From Streptomyces malachitofuscus (lineage in GTDB: Bacteria; Actinomycetota; Actinomycetes; Streptomycetales; Streptomycetaceae): a DNA stretch of 64,000 bases. Both the position numbers and the translations under genes were made by a program. Shown piece by piece: positions 1 through 8,682 of the stretch. Below the pieces are notes generated by a model. The model saw only the letters and a program-made list of their open reading frames with translations. It made no database searches and was not told the DNA's origin. Within the stretch, counting starts at the first letter, position 1. Each line of letters opens with the position of its first letter. The stretch spans positions 448,462-512,461 of the forward strand of contig NZ_BMUF01000004.1 in assembly GCF_014650055.1 (NCBI RefSeq), given 5' to 3'.

Positions 1-204
1 CTCGCCGCCCAGGCGGCCGCGGCGGGTCTCGTCGACGAGTACCGGGCCATGGTCTATCCGGTGCTGGTCGGCGGCGGTATTCCGTTCTTTCCCCGGGACG
101 AGCGCCGGGTGGACCTCGAACTCGTCGAGACCCGCACCTTCGCCTCCAGATGCGTCTACCTCGGCTACCGCGTGGGTCAGGCCTCGGAGACGACGAGCCG
201 GTAA
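1..204 (+). CDS. RibD/DHFR-fold reductase, C-terminal 67 codons (5' part outside window)
   Basis: The reading frame is open from base 1 to a TAA at 202-204. The visible piece matches the end of the dihydrofolate-reductase-like RibD C-terminal family: a VDEYRAMVYPVLVGGG strand-loop followed by a FFP turn and a final beta strand ending CVYLGYRV. Known members are NADPH-binding reductases of mostly unknown substrate. The N-terminal cofactor-binding half is outside the window. The gene converges on the methyltransferase at 177-920 and overlaps it tail to tail by 28 bp. A second member of the family lies at 988-1635. Confidence 0.85.
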   Translation, partial: LAAQAAAAGLVDEYRAMVYPVLVGGGIPFFPRDERRVDLELVETRTFASRCVYLGYRVGQASETTSR

Positions 205-920
205 CCGAGGTCGATGGTGTCGAGCGTCAGCAGGTCCGCGTAACGGGCGTGCCAGCGGCCGGTCGTCAGATCGGCGCCGAGCCGGGCCAGTCCCGGCGCG
301 AGGACGTCGTCACCGGTCTGGGCCAGCATCGAGATGCCGGCGCGCACCTGCGGGTCGAGGTAGAGGTGCGGGCGGCGCCAGTAGGCTGCCGCGAATCCGT
401 CGACGCAGTCGTGGGGGATGCGGACCGGCTCCTGGCGGCCTCCCCCGAGCAGGTCGACCAGCCGGTCGATCGGGGTGGCGCGGGTCTCGTCGAAGGCAGC
501 GGCCTCGGGCAGGTAGTCGCGCACCAGCCAGAACCGCTCCCGGAAGACGCGCTGGTCCCACGTCAGGATGACGACGCGGCGGCGGGCGACCCTGCGCAGT
601 TCCCGCAGGCCGGCCGCCAGGTCACTCCAGTGGTGGATGGTGAGCAGCGCCATGACGGCATCGGCGGCGTCGACGGGAAGAGGGAGGTGTTCCGCGACCG
701 CCCGCACTGCCGGTGCCGCCCCCTGCGGTCGCTGGGTGATCATGACCCGGCTGGGTTCGACGGCGAGGACCGTCTCGGGCGGCTCGTAGGAGCCGGCGCC
801 CGCACCGACGTTGATCACGTCGGCGGCGTCCCCGAGTGCGGCATGGATCTGCGCGGCGATGCGTGGATCCGGCTGTCGGGTCCGGGCGTACGTCGTGCCG
901 AGCGTGTCATAGGTGGCCAC
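177..920 (-). CDS. Class I SAM-dependent methyltransferase
   Basis: 247 residues. The N-terminal part has the glycine-rich SAM loop (VINVGAGAGSYEP, about residues 35-47), then an acidic strand end (VLAVEPS) and the motif around ADAVMALLTIHHWSDL that is typical of methyltransferase type 11/UbiE-like domains. The C-terminal third, with ARYADLLTLDTIDLGYRLV, resembles the substrate-cap region of small-molecule methyltransferases. The substrate cannot be read from sequence. The start ATG is the first in frame. The gene overlaps the end of the reductase at 1-204, so it is not in an operon with it. Confidence 0.85.
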   Translation of the reverse strand: MATYDTLGTTYARTRQPDPRIAAQIHAALGDAADVINVGAGAGSYEPPETVLAVEPSRVMITQRPQGAAPAVRAVAEHLPLPVDAADAVMALLTIHHWSDLAAGLRELRRVARRRVVILTWDQRVFRERFWLVRDYLPEAAAFDETRATPIDRLVDLLGGGRQEPVRIPHDCVDGFAAAYWRRPHLYLDPQVRAGISMLAQTGDDVLAPGLARLGADLTTGRWHARYADLLTLDTIDLGYRLVVSEA

Positions 921-987
921 GGCAGCCAGTATGCAGAGCCCGCAGGGGCACAGCCCCGCACATCGGAGAAGCCGTATGCCACCGCTT

Positions 988-1635
988 TCAGGGAGTGTCC
1001 GTCTCGTACGCGGGGCGACCGGTGGTGCGGTAGGTCTGGATCGTCAGTCCCTTGGGTGTGGACTGCAGGTCGACCAGTTCGAGTCCCAGGTCCGAGCCGG
1101 TGGCGGGGAAGAGCCGCGTGCCCTGACCGACGATCACGGGGTAGGTGAGCAGCACCAGTTCGTCGATCAGCCGGTGGTCGAGCAGCCGGCGGATGAGGGT
1201 GCCGCTGCCCCACACCTGGAGCTCACCGCCCGGTGCGGACCTCAGCTCCTCGACGGCCCCGGTGACATCACCGGACAGGACGGACGTGCCCGCCCACCGC
1301 GGGTCGGTGAGCGTGTTCGAGACGACGTATTTGGGGCGTGAGTTCAACGCCTCTCCGACGGGGTTGCCCGGATCCATGCCGGCGCCCCAGGAGCCGGCGA
1401 AGATCTCGTAGGTGCGCCGGCCGAACAGGAACGCGTCGGCGCGCTGGAAGGTCCGGCCGATGAACGTCGAGGCCGCGTCGTCGAGAAGTGGCGGGGCCCA
1501 TCCGTAGCGCTCGAATCCGCCACTGCCCTTCCCCTCCGGAGCGTCCGCCGTCCCCTCCCCGGTCCCCACGTCGATCCGTCGATGCCCCTGCGTCACTCCG
1601 TCGACGGAGATGTTCGTGACGGTCGTCAGTTTCAT
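988..1635 (-). CDS. Dihydrofolate reductase family protein (RibD C-terminal fold)
   Basis: About 215 residues. It opens with MKLTTVTNISVDGVTQG, has FLFGRRTYEIFAGSWG in the middle (the conserved LxGRxTYE turn of this fold), and ends with the LVLLTYPVIVGQGTRLFP strand typical of the family. Members are cytosolic NADPH-dependent reductases that are rarely assigned a substrate; they are not true folate-pathway DHFRs. I chose the ATG at 1635 rather than the GTG six bases upstream because the GGGAAGGGA ribosome site is then spaced about 9 bases away. It is the second family member within 1 kb (see 1-204). Confidence 0.9.
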   Translation of the reverse strand: MKLTTVTNISVDGVTQGHRRIDVGTGEGTADAPEGKGSGGFERYGWAPPLLDDAASTFIGRTFQRADAFLFGRRTYEIFAGSWGAGMDPGNPVGEALNSRPKYVVSNTLTDPRWAGTSVLSGDVTGAVEELRSAPGGELQVWGSGTLIRRLLDHRLIDELVLLTYPVIVGQGTRLFPATGSDLGLELVDLQSTPKGLTIQTYRTTGRPAYETDTP

Positions 1636-1772
1636 GATCACGGTTCCCTTCCCGCTGATGACGTCACCGGGTACGACCGAAGCCGGGCGCCGATCTCATC
1701 GGTCGGGGCACGGCGCCGCCCACGGTCCCGGCGAAGCGCGCCGATGACCATGGGCAGCAGCTGGCTCGGCGG

Positions 1773-2864
1773 TCAGAGCGCCGGCCGGGTGCCGTCGACC
1801 GTCGGGTAGTCGGTGTAGCCCCGGTGGTCGCCGCCGTAGGCCTTGCTCAGATCAGGCTCGGCGAGCTCCGCCTCGGCCGCGAGCCGGGCGACCAGGTCCG
1901 GGTTGGAGATGTACAGCCGGCCGAAGGACACGGCGTCGGCCCGGCCGCTGGTGACGAGGTCCAGCCGGCGCCTCTGCCCGGACGTGTCGCCGTCGGCGGC
2001 GTTGAGGACGAACGTGCCGGACCAGGCGGCGCGCAGCGTCGGCGTCAGGGAGGGGTCACCGGCCTCCACGAGATGGAGGTAGGCCAGCTGGAGGGTGTCG
2101 AGCCCGGCGACCAGGAGGGGGTAGAGCGTGGCGTGGTCGGCCTCGGCGGTGTCTCCCAGGCCGTTGGCGGGGGAGAGCCGGATGCCGGTGCGGTCGGCGC
2201 CGATGGCCGCCGCGACGGCTCGCGCGACCTCCAGCGTGAAGCGGATCCGGTTCTCCGGCGAGCCGCCCCAGCGGTCGGTGCGCCGGTTGGCGTTGGTGGC
2301 CAGGAACTGGTGGAGGAGGTATCCGTTGGCGCCGTGGATCTCGACGCCGTCGAACCCGGCGGCCACGGCGTTGCGTGCCGCGTCGGCGAAGTCGGCGACG
2401 GTCGCGACGATCTGGTCCTCCGTCAGCTCGTCGGGCACGACGTGGTCCTGCGGTCCGGTGGGCGTGAAGACCTGGCCGGCCGCCTTGACGGGCGACGGGC
2501 CGACCGGGGTGAGCGCGCCGTGGCCGACGGCCTCCGTGGTGCTCGGGTGGCCGATGCGGCCGGTGTGCATGAGCTGGGCGACGATCGTCCCGCCGGCCGC
2601 GTGCACACCGTCGGTCACCTGCCGCCACGCGCCGACCTGCTCGGACGAGTGCAGGCCGGGTGTGAAGGGGTAGCCCTGGCCGATCACCGACGGCTGGATG
2701 CCCTCGGTGATGACCAGACCGGCGGAGGCGCGCTGGGCGTAGTAGGTCGCCGTGTCGGCCGTCGGCAGAGTGCCGTTCGCACGGCTGCGGGTCATCGGGG
2801 CCATCACGATCCGGTTGCGCAGCTTCAGGCTGCCGGCGATCACGGGCTCGAACGCAGTGGACAT
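1773..2864 (-). CDS. Old yellow enzyme-type alkene reductase
   Basis: 363 residues from ATG 2864, preceded by AGGAG at a good distance. The protein is a flavin-dependent NAD(P)H:enone oxidoreductase. Visible signatures are LRNRIVMAPMTRSRA near the N-terminus, the substrate- and FMN-binding HGANGYLLHQFL loop, NRRTDRWGGSPENRIRF (hallmark of the family), and the C-terminal FMN-phosphate region ADAVSFGRLYISNPDL. It reduces activated C=C bonds of electrophilic compounds. It is divergently transcribed from the MarR regulator at 2970, with an inverted repeat between them, so MarR control by an electrophile is a reasonable inference. Confidence 0.95.
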   Translation of the reverse strand: MSTAFEPVIAGSLKLRNRIVMAPMTRSRANGTLPTADTATYYAQRASAGLVITEGIQPSVIGQGYPFTPGLHSSEQVGAWRQVTDGVHAAGGTIVAQLMHTGRIGHPSTTEAVGHGALTPVGPSPVKAAGQVFTPTGPQDHVVPDELTEDQIVATVADFADAARNAVAAGFDGVEIHGANGYLLHQFLATNANRRTDRWGGSPENRIRFTLEVARAVAAAIGADRTGIRLSPANGLGDTAEADHATLYPLLVAGLDTLQLAYLHLVEAGDPSLTPTLRAAWSGTFVLNAADGDTSGQRRRLDLVTSGRADAVSFGRLYISNPDLVARLAAEAELAEPDLSKAYGGDHRGYTDYPTVDGTRPAL

Positions 2865-2896
2865 GGGGTTCTCCTGACGGATGGAAACGGTCATAC

Positions 2897-2916
2897 AGTT
2901 AGCCGAACAACTAACT
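2897..2916. promoter_or_regulatory. Candidate MarR operator
   Basis: In the 105-bp gap between the ene-reductase and the divergent MarR gene there is an inverted repeat AGTTAG-N8-CTAACT with perfect 6-bp arms. It lies about 33 bp upstream of the reductase start and 54 bp upstream of the regulator start, so one bound dimer could control both genes. MarR proteins usually bind 16-20 bp palindromes of this kind; the pairing is inferred from position. Confidence 0.6.
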
Positions 2917-2969
2917 CTCCGGAGTCTATTCCTTGTCCGGATAACTTTTCTCAGGAGTACGATCACGGC

Positions 2970-3431
2970 ATGTCAGAACATGCGACGGAGCGGGCCGCGT
3001 CCCTGGGAGCCAGGCCGGTCAGCCACGCGATCTTCCGGGTTGCGCGGCTCCACAAGGCGCTCGCGGGCAGATTGCTGCGGGAAACCGGGCTGCATCCGGG
3101 ACAGGAACTCGTGCTGATGGCCCTGTGGGACCAGGGGCCGCAGCGCCAGGTCGACCTCGTGGAGGCGGTCGACTCGGACGCTCCGACGATGGCGCGCAGC
3201 ATCTCCCGGATGGAGAAGGCGGGCCTCGTACGCCGCAGCCCGTCGCCCACGGACGGACGGGCGGTGATCGTCGAGGCGACCGAGGCCAGTCTGGCGCTGC
3301 GGGACAAGGTGGACGGTGCGTGGGCGGAACTGGAGCGCCTGACCACGACCGGTCTCGGTACGGCACAGCAGAGCGAGATCCTTGCCGGTCTCGCTCTGCT
3401 GGAATCCGTACTGTCGAAAGCGGGGGACTGA
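2970..3431 (+). CDS. MarR-family transcriptional regulator
   Basis: 153 residues from ATG 2970, preceded by CAGGAG. The winged helix runs from about residue 35 to 105: LHPGQELVLMALWDQGP, then QVDLVEAVDSDAPTMARSIS (recognition helix) and the wing SPTDGRAVIVEAT. Both ends carry the dimerisation helices typical of MarR. It is divergent from the ene-reductase at 1773-2864 and is its probable repressor. Such pairs commonly respond to quinones or other electrophiles; the ligand here is unknown. The C-terminal helix contains no extra domain. Confidence 0.9.
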   Translation: MSEHATERAASLGARPVSHAIFRVARLHKALAGRLLRETGLHPGQELVLMALWDQGPQRQVDLVEAVDSDAPTMARSISRMEKAGLVRRSPSPTDGRAVIVEATEASLALRDKVDGAWAELERLTTTGLGTAQQSEILAGLALLESVLSKAGD

Positions 3432-3562
3432 GCTCCGCGCACGGCAGCGCCCCGCCGTCCTCACCGGCCGATGAGGCGACCGGGTCGTGATCCTCTTTCG
3501 GGGAGCGCTCGGGTGGCCCACCATGGGGGAGGTACTCCACTACGGTCCGGAGGTGTCACACC

Positions 3563-4015
3563 ATGCGCCGTGAAGACCTGCCGGCCCCGGCGACGGGACT
3601 TCTCCTCACCCACTTCATCACCGTCGCGGACGTCCCCCGCTCGCGTGCGTTCTACGGCGACGTCCTCGGCGGCGAGGTCGTCCTCGACGAGAATCCGTGC
3701 ATCGTGAAGCTCGCGAACAGCTGGCTGATCATGAACCCGGGAGGTGGTCCGACCCCGGACAAGCCCGACGTCACTCTCCGTCCACCGACCGATCCGCGCA
3801 CGGCGACGAGCTTCCTGAACATCCGGGTGGCCGACATCGAACAGTGTTACCGGGAGTGGAGCGCGAAAGGCGCCGAGTTCCTCACTCCGCCGATCGACCG
3901 GAAGGCGGAGCTCCGCTGTTACCTGCGCGACCCGGACGGCTACCTCATCGAGGTCGGACAGGCCACGGGCCTCCTGGAGGGCATCCTGGCCGATCCGCCC
4001 GCCGGATCCTCCTGA
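3563..4015 (+). CDS. VOC-superfamily (glyoxalase/bleomycin-resistance fold) protein
   Basis: 150 residues, preceded by a CGGAGG ribosome site. One vicinal-oxygen-chelate module is seen: LLLTHFITVADVPRSRAFYG at the N-terminus and, in the second half, a TSFLNIRVADIEQCYREW strand-helix and LRCYLRDPDGYLIEVGQ. The family includes metal-dependent lyases, dioxygenases and drug-binding resistance proteins. The metal ligands H (LTHF), and E (LIEVG) can be seen, which fits a metal-binding enzyme, but the substrate is not predictable. It stands alone, with a GNAT remnant after it. Confidence 0.85.
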   Translation: MRREDLPAPATGLLLTHFITVADVPRSRAFYGDVLGGEVVLDENPCIVKLANSWLIMNPGGGPTPDKPDVTLRPPTDPRTATSFLNIRVADIEQCYREWSAKGAEFLTPPIDRKAELRCYLRDPDGYLIEVGQATGLLEGILADPPAGSS

Positions 4016-4035
4016 GCGCGGGACCCGCTGCATGA

Positions 4036-4230
4036 AGCCGAGCGCCCGACGATGACGCCCTCACCGCAGCCGAAGGCCGCGCGCTGGACCCCCGCGTGAT
4101 CGAGACCGTGGTGCTGGCCTCCAACCCCGACGGGCTGCGCTTCGCCGAACAGCACGGCTTCGTCGAGATCGAGCGCTACCTGTTGCGCGAAGGTGACACG
4201 GTGCCCTGGATCGACCTGCGCCTGGCCTGA
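4036..4230 (+). pseudogene. GNAT acetyltransferase C-terminal remnant
   Basis: The frame ends at TGA 4228-4230 and is open back only to a TGA at 4033-4035, with no credible start. Its product reads VVLASNPDGLRFAEQHGF, then VEIERYLL and a final PWIDLRLA, which is the end of a GNAT N-acetyltransferase: the AEQHGFVEIERY strand plus the last strand. The acetyl-CoA loop is missing, so it cannot work. Confidence in homology is moderate because only about 45 recognisable residues remain. Confidence 0.6.
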
Positions 4231-4256
4231 CCAGTGCCTGGCGCTCCCGGTCAGGC
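4225..4256. terminator. Inverted repeat between convergent genes
   Basis: GCCTGACC-N16-GGTCAGGC forms perfect 8-bp arms. It overlaps the stop codons of both the GNAT remnant and the methyltransferase at 4251-5069, the usual place for a bidirectional terminator in streptomycetes. No U-tract follows, and the loop is long, so this is tentative. Confidence 0.4.
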
Positions 4257-5069
4257 TTTGCGTCCCACACCGCCGAACATGGCCACCTCTGCGGGCAGTT
4301 CACCCTCGCTGTCGTCCGGTCGCCAGCGGTTGCAGGAGACCACGCCCGGAGCGAGGAGCTCCAGCCCGTCGAAGAACCCTTCGATCTCGGCCGGCGTGCG
4401 CTGGGTCAGCTTCGGTGTGCCGTGCTCGTTCCAGAAAGCCACCGCGGCGTCGACGTCGGGCATGTCGGGCCGCGTGATGGTGTGCGAGAGGACGAGGTGA
4501 CTGCCTGCGGGGAGCCGGTCCATCAGACGGCGCACGATCCCGAACGCCTCCTTGTCCTCCTCGACGAAGATGACGACGCCCAGCAGTACCAGGGCCACGG
4601 GCTTGCTGAAGTCCAGGGTACGCGCCGCCTGTTCGACGATCCCGTCGACGTTGCGCAGGTCCTCGTCGAGATAGTCCGTGCTCCCCTCCGGCGTGCTCGT
4701 CAGCAGGGCCTCGGCGTGAGCCAGCACGATGGGGTCGTTGTCGACGTAGACGACCCGGGATTCCGGAGCGATACGCTGCGCGACCTCATGAGTGTTGTCG
4801 GCCGTCGGCAGGCCGGTTCCGATGTCGAGGAACTGCCGTATCCCGCACTCGTCGACGAGGTACTTCACGGCGCGCCCGAGGAACTGACGATCGGCGAGGG
4901 CGTAGTCGCCGATGCCCGGGTGTAGTGCACGGATCTGGTCTCCGGCGACCTGGTCGACCTCGTAGTGGTCCTTGCCGCCCAGCCAGTAGTTCCAGATGCG
5001 GGCGGTGTGCGGCTGGTCGGTCTTGATGCGCTTGCGCGCCGCCATCGACGCAGCGGAAATCTCGGTCAC
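4251..5069 (-). CDS. DUF574 SAM-dependent methyltransferase, copy 1
   Basis: 272 residues. It contains the family hallmarks: ARIWNYWLGGKDHYEVD near the N-terminus, the SAM loop FLDIGTGLPTADNTHEVA, VVYVDNDPIVLAHAEALL, and the late LVLSHTITRPDMPDV segment. Actinomycetes carry many paralogues of this family; their substrates are generally unknown and one or more copies often sit beside regulators. This copy is divergent from a second copy at 5231-6052, with 161 bp between starts. The start ATG at 5069 is close to the conserved N-terminus. Confidence 0.92.
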   Translation of the reverse strand: MTEISAASMAARKRIKTDQPHTARIWNYWLGGKDHYEVDQVAGDQIRALHPGIGDYALADRQFLGRAVKYLVDECGIRQFLDIGTGLPTADNTHEVAQRIAPESRVVYVDNDPIVLAHAEALLTSTPEGSTDYLDEDLRNVDGIVEQAARTLDFSKPVALVLLGVVIFVEEDKEAFGIVRRLMDRLPAGSHLVLSHTITRPDMPDVDAAVAFWNEHGTPKLTQRTPAEIEGFFDGLELLAPGVVSCNRWRPDDSEGELPAEVAMFGGVGRKA

Positions 5070-5230
5070 GTGACATCCTCCAGATCAAGCCGGTCCAACG
5101 CTCAAGGAGCAACTTAGCGGCAGGAGTTGCAAGGAGCGACCACCGGCCTCCCGCAGTACTTCCCCGACGCGGCGGCCTTTCTCACCGAACGCATGGGCAA
5201 CGGGCATTGCGGCAGGGAAGAATGGAGGGC

Positions 5231-6052
5231 ATGACGGAAGAAGGCGGCTCGTCCATCGACCGCACGAAGCCCAGCATCGCCCGCGTCTACGACTATCTGC
5301 TGGGCGGCAAGGACAACTACGCGGTGGACCGTCAGGTCGGTGACGTCTTCAAACGCGACCTCCCCGGCTCGGTGGCGATCGCCTTCGCGAACCGAGCGGC
5401 CCTGACCCGGGCGATCCGCACGATCGCGACGACGACCGACGTACGGCAGTTCATCGATCTGGGCAGCGGTCTCCCGACCGCCGACAACGTTCACCAGGTC
5501 GCGCAGCAGCACGATGCGACGGCACGGGTCGTCTACGTCGACACCGACCCGCAGGTGCTGGTCCACGGTCGCGCGCTCCTCGAGGAGAACGAATGGACCC
5601 GGATCGTCCCCGTCGACGTCCGCGAACCCGAGCAGGTCCGTACCCACCCCGACACCCTGAAGCTCATCGAGTTCGACCGCCCGGTGGCCGTCATATTCAG
5701 CGCCATCCTGCACCACGTCAACGACGACGAGGACCCGGCCGGCATCGTCCGCCACTGGCGCGACCACGTGCCGTCCGGCAGCTACTTCTTCGTCAGCCAC
5801 TTCCGTTCCGGCAACAATCCAGAGACCGCCGAGGCCGAGAAGGTCCTCCAGGAGACCTTCGGCCGCGGCCGGTGGCGGTCGGACGAGGAGATCGCATCCC
5901 TGCTGGACGGCCTGGAGATTCTCGACCCGGGCATAGTTCCCGCACCCCTGTGGCGTCCTGACGCCGTCGACAGCCGCTTCACCAGCAGCGGTGAGCGTGA
6001 ACTCACCGTCTGGGAACGCCTCATCGCCGCCGGGCTGGCACGCAAACCCTGA
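5231..6052 (+). CDS. DUF574 SAM-dependent methyltransferase, copy 2
   Basis: About 273 residues. It shows IARVYDYLLGGKDNYAVDRQ, the SAM loop FIDLGSGLPTADNVHQVAQ, and VVYVDTDPQVLVHGRALL, mirroring the divergent copy at 4251-5069. ATG 5231 is preferred; an in-frame ATG at 5222 and a TTG at 5207 are possible because ribosome-site-like sequences (AGGGAAG, GGAGG) overlap this stretch. The two copies are similar in motif order but clearly diverged, so they are older paralogues and not a recent duplication. Substrate unknown. Confidence 0.92.
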   Translation: MTEEGGSSIDRTKPSIARVYDYLLGGKDNYAVDRQVGDVFKRDLPGSVAIAFANRAALTRAIRTIATTTDVRQFIDLGSGLPTADNVHQVAQQHDATARVVYVDTDPQVLVHGRALLEENEWTRIVPVDVREPEQVRTHPDTLKLIEFDRPVAVIFSAILHHVNDDEDPAGIVRHWRDHVPSGSYFFVSHFRSGNNPETAEAEKVLQETFGRGRWRSDEEIASLLDGLEILDPGIVPAPLWRPDAVDSRFTSSGERELTVWERLIAAGLARKP

Positions 6053-6079
6053 CCTGCGGACGTCTCCTCGGCGCCGCGA

Positions 6080-6664
6080 TCACGCTTCCCCCGCCTGCCG
6101 CCCCTCGGCCAAGGCGCGTACCGCACGCTCCAACCGTGCCCGTCGGGTCTCCGGCGTCGTGGCCTGGAGCAGCGGGAGCATCACGAGATAGCGGGTGGTC
6201 CGGTCGAGCGCGTCGAACGCCGCACTCGCCGCCGGGTCCGCGGCAAGGGCCGCAGCCAGGTCGTCCGGGACGACGGCCGTCGCCTGGGACGCGTAGGCGC
6301 GGTCCCAGCGGCCGTCCTCCTGCGCCCGCCGGACCTCGGCCAGGCCGGGCTCCCGCATCCGGCCGGCCGCCGCCAGCGCCGCGACCTTCTCGACATTCAC
6401 CCGCGACCACAGGCTCCTCGGCCGTCGTGGCCCGTACTTCTGCAGGTAGTACCGGTCGTCCAAGCCGCGACGCCGGCCCGAGATCCACCCCCAGCACAGC
6501 CCCACGTCGACCAGTTCGTCATCCGTGACCGACGCGATCCCCGACGCCTTCTTCGCCACCTTGACCCACACGCCCTCGCGCCGCGAGTAGTGCTCCGCGA
6601 GCCACGCGTCAAACGCCCCCGCATCCGGAAACGAGACGACTTCCACCCCGTTGATCTCTTCCAT
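6080..6664 (-). CDS. YdeI/OmpD-associated family protein
   Basis: 194 residues. The N-terminal half has the family pattern: AFDAWLAEHYSRREGVWVKVAKK, then DELVDVGLCWGWISG and YYLQKYGPRRPRSLWSRVN. The C-terminal half (AAFDALDRTTRYLVMLPLLQ) is the second conserved block. E. coli YdeI has been linked to stress and antimicrobial-peptide resistance, but the biochemical role of the family is not settled. The gene converges on the methyltransferase at 5231-6052 and is followed divergently by the GH3 gene. Confidence 0.88.
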   Translation of the reverse strand: MEEINGVEVVSFPDAGAFDAWLAEHYSRREGVWVKVAKKASGIASVTDDELVDVGLCWGWISGRRRGLDDRYYLQKYGPRRPRSLWSRVNVEKVAALAAAGRMREPGLAEVRRAQEDGRWDRAYASQATAVVPDDLAAALAADPAASAAFDALDRTTRYLVMLPLLQATTPETRRARLERAVRALAEGRQAGEA

Positions 6665-6820
6665 ACGGGTCAGGCTAGGGGAGCCCGAGCTTTGTCTGGA
6701 CCTGTTTTGTCTAGACCTCTTGCCGTCTCTGTCATGGGCGGGCTACGTTTCCCGCTGTTCGGAGTACTGCGCGTTTCCTTCAATTCCCTTGTCGGGCAAG
6801 GCTGGAAGGAGCATGTCCGC

Positions 6821-8647
6821 ATGCAGGACCGGAGTCTGTCCAGACGAACCGTTCTCGCCTCCGCGACCGTGGTCGCCGCGGGTGCCACGGGTGTCGTGGG
6901 CGTGACGGCCACGCCGGCGGCCGCGCATCGGCGTGACAGTCGCCTCAAGAAGATCATCTCCAGGATGAGCGTCGAGGCGAAGATCGGCCAGCTGTTCGTG
7001 CCGTACTTCTACGGCGCGTCGGCGACCTCTCCCAGCCAGTTCGACCAGGACCGCAACCTCAGGGAACTCGGCGTCCGCACCGTGGCCGAGCTCATCGCCA
7101 AGTACCACATCGGCGGCGTCATCTACTTCTCCGGCTGGACGAACAACATCCACGACCCCCGGCAGATCGCCGAGCTCACGAACGGCGTGCAGCGGGCCTC
7201 GCTCGACCTGCCCACCCCCATCCCGTCCCTGATCTCCATCGACCAGGAGCACGGGGTCAACGTCCGTATCGGCAGCGGCGCCACCCAGTTGCCGGGCGCG
7301 ATGGCGCTCGGCGCGGGCCGGTCGACCTCCGACGCGCGCACCGCCGGCTGGATATCGGGCACCGAACTCGCCGCCCTCGGCATCCATCAGAACTTCGCCC
7401 CGGTGGCCGACGTGAACGTCAACCCCGCCAACCCCGTCATCAACGTCCGTTCCTTCGGCGCCGACGCCCGCGAGGTGTCCCGCATGGTGGCGGCCCAGGT
7501 GACGGGTTATCAGCGGGCCGGCGTCGTGGCCTGCGCCAAGCACTTCCCGGGCCACGGGGACACCGGGGAGGACAGTCACACCGGACTGCCCGTGATCACC
7601 CACACCCGTGAGGAGTGGGACCGCATCGACGCCCCGCCGTTCAAGGCCGCGATCGCCGCCGGCGTCGACTCGATCATGACCGCGCACCTCCAGGTCCCCG
7701 CCCTCGACCCCAGCAACGACCCGGCGACCCTGTCGCCCGCGATCCTCCAGGGCGTGCTGCGCGAGGAACTCGGCTTCGACGGCGTGATCGTCACCGACGC
7801 CCTCAACATGGCCGGCGTACGTACCAAGTACGGCGACGACCGCGTGCCCGTCCTCGCCCTCAAGGCCGGTGCCGACCAACTGCTGTTCCCGCCGGACATC
7901 GCCGTCGCCTACAACGGCGTCCTCGCCGCCGTCCGCAGCGGCGAGATCACCGAGGCCCGGCTCGAGGAGTCGGTCCTGCGGATCCTACGGGTCAAGGACA
8001 AGGTCGGCCTGCTCAGCCGCAGCCCCTATGTCTCCCCGAGGGAGGTCGACCGGGTCGTCGGCGCCCGCAGTCACCAGCGCGCCGCCGCCCGGATCGCCGA
8101 GCGCACCACCACCCTGCTGGTCAACGAGAACGAGGCGCTCCCGCTGGGCCGCCGGCAACGCAAGCTGCTCGTGGTCGGCGCCAGCCCCGCCTTCCCGACC
8201 GACGACACCCGCACCACGGTCCCTGAGCTGGCCAAGGCGTTCGACGAGCTGGGCTACAGCACCACCCACCTCGCCACCGGCCGGGCACCCGACGCGGCGA
8301 CCATCGACGCGGCCGTGGCCGCGGCACGGGGACGGGACGCGGTGGTGGTCACCACCGACAACGTCGGCGCCACCAGCACGCAGCGCACCCTGGTGTCCCG
8401 GCTGCTCGCGACGGGCGTCCCCGTCGTCCACCTCGCGGTCCGCAACCCCTACGACATCGCCCACCTCGGCGACGTCCCGGCCTCCCTGGCCTCCTACTGC
8501 TGGACCGAGGTGGAACTGCGGGCCGCCGCCCGGGTGATCGCCGGCCGGGTCGATCCGCGCGGCAGGCTGCCCGTGCCCATTCAACGGGCCGACGACCCGA
8601 CCAGGGTTCTCTTCCGCTCCGGCCACGGCCTGTCGTACGACGACTGA
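6821..8647 (+). CDS. Exported glycoside hydrolase family 3, NagZ-like beta-N-acetylhexosaminidase
   Basis: 608 residues from ATG 6821, which has GGAAGGAG about 9 bases upstream. The N-terminus is a Tat-type signal peptide (LSRRTVLASATVVAAGATG) ending near AAAH, so the enzyme is exported folded. The TIM barrel contains the NagZ signature KHFPGHGDTGEDSHTGLP with its catalytic His-Asp pair, and GVIVTDALNMAG with the nucleophile Asp. A C-terminal alpha/beta sandwich (LLVVGASPAF to SGHGLSYDD) follows. Likely substrates are N-acetylglucosaminides from cell wall or chitin. It is a single gene. Confidence 0.92.
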   Translation: MQDRSLSRRTVLASATVVAAGATGVVGVTATPAAAHRRDSRLKKIISRMSVEAKIGQLFVPYFYGASATSPSQFDQDRNLRELGVRTVAELIAKYHIGGVIYFSGWTNNIHDPRQIAELTNGVQRASLDLPTPIPSLISIDQEHGVNVRIGSGATQLPGAMALGAGRSTSDARTAGWISGTELAALGIHQNFAPVADVNVNPANPVINVRSFGADAREVSRMVAAQVTGYQRAGVVACAKHFPGHGDTGEDSHTGLPVITHTREEWDRIDAPPFKAAIAAGVDSIMTAHLQVPALDPSNDPATLSPAILQGVLREELGFDGVIVTDALNMAGVRTKYGDDRVPVLALKAGADQLLFPPDIAVAYNGVLAAVRSGEITEARLEESVLRILRVKDKVGLLSRSPYVSPREVDRVVGARSHQRAAARIAERTTTLLVNENEALPLGRRQRKLLVVGASPAFPTDDTRTTVPELAKAFDELGYSTTHLATGRAPDAATIDAAVAAARGRDAVVVTTDNVGATSTQRTLVSRLLATGVPVVHLAVRNPYDIAHLGDVPASLASYCWTEVELRAAARVIAGRVDPRGRLPVPIQRADDPTRVLFRSGHGLSYDD

Positions 8648-8653
8648 CGTGCG

Positions 8654-8681
8654 CGGCCGGGCGCTGTGCGCGCACCGGCCG
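8654..8681. terminator. Candidate bidirectional terminator
   Basis: CGGCCGG-N14-CCGGCCG gives perfect 7-bp arms in the 35-bp gap between the convergent GH3 and Asp23 genes. There is no T-run, as is common for streptomycete terminators. Confidence 0.45.
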
Positions 8682-8682
8682 T

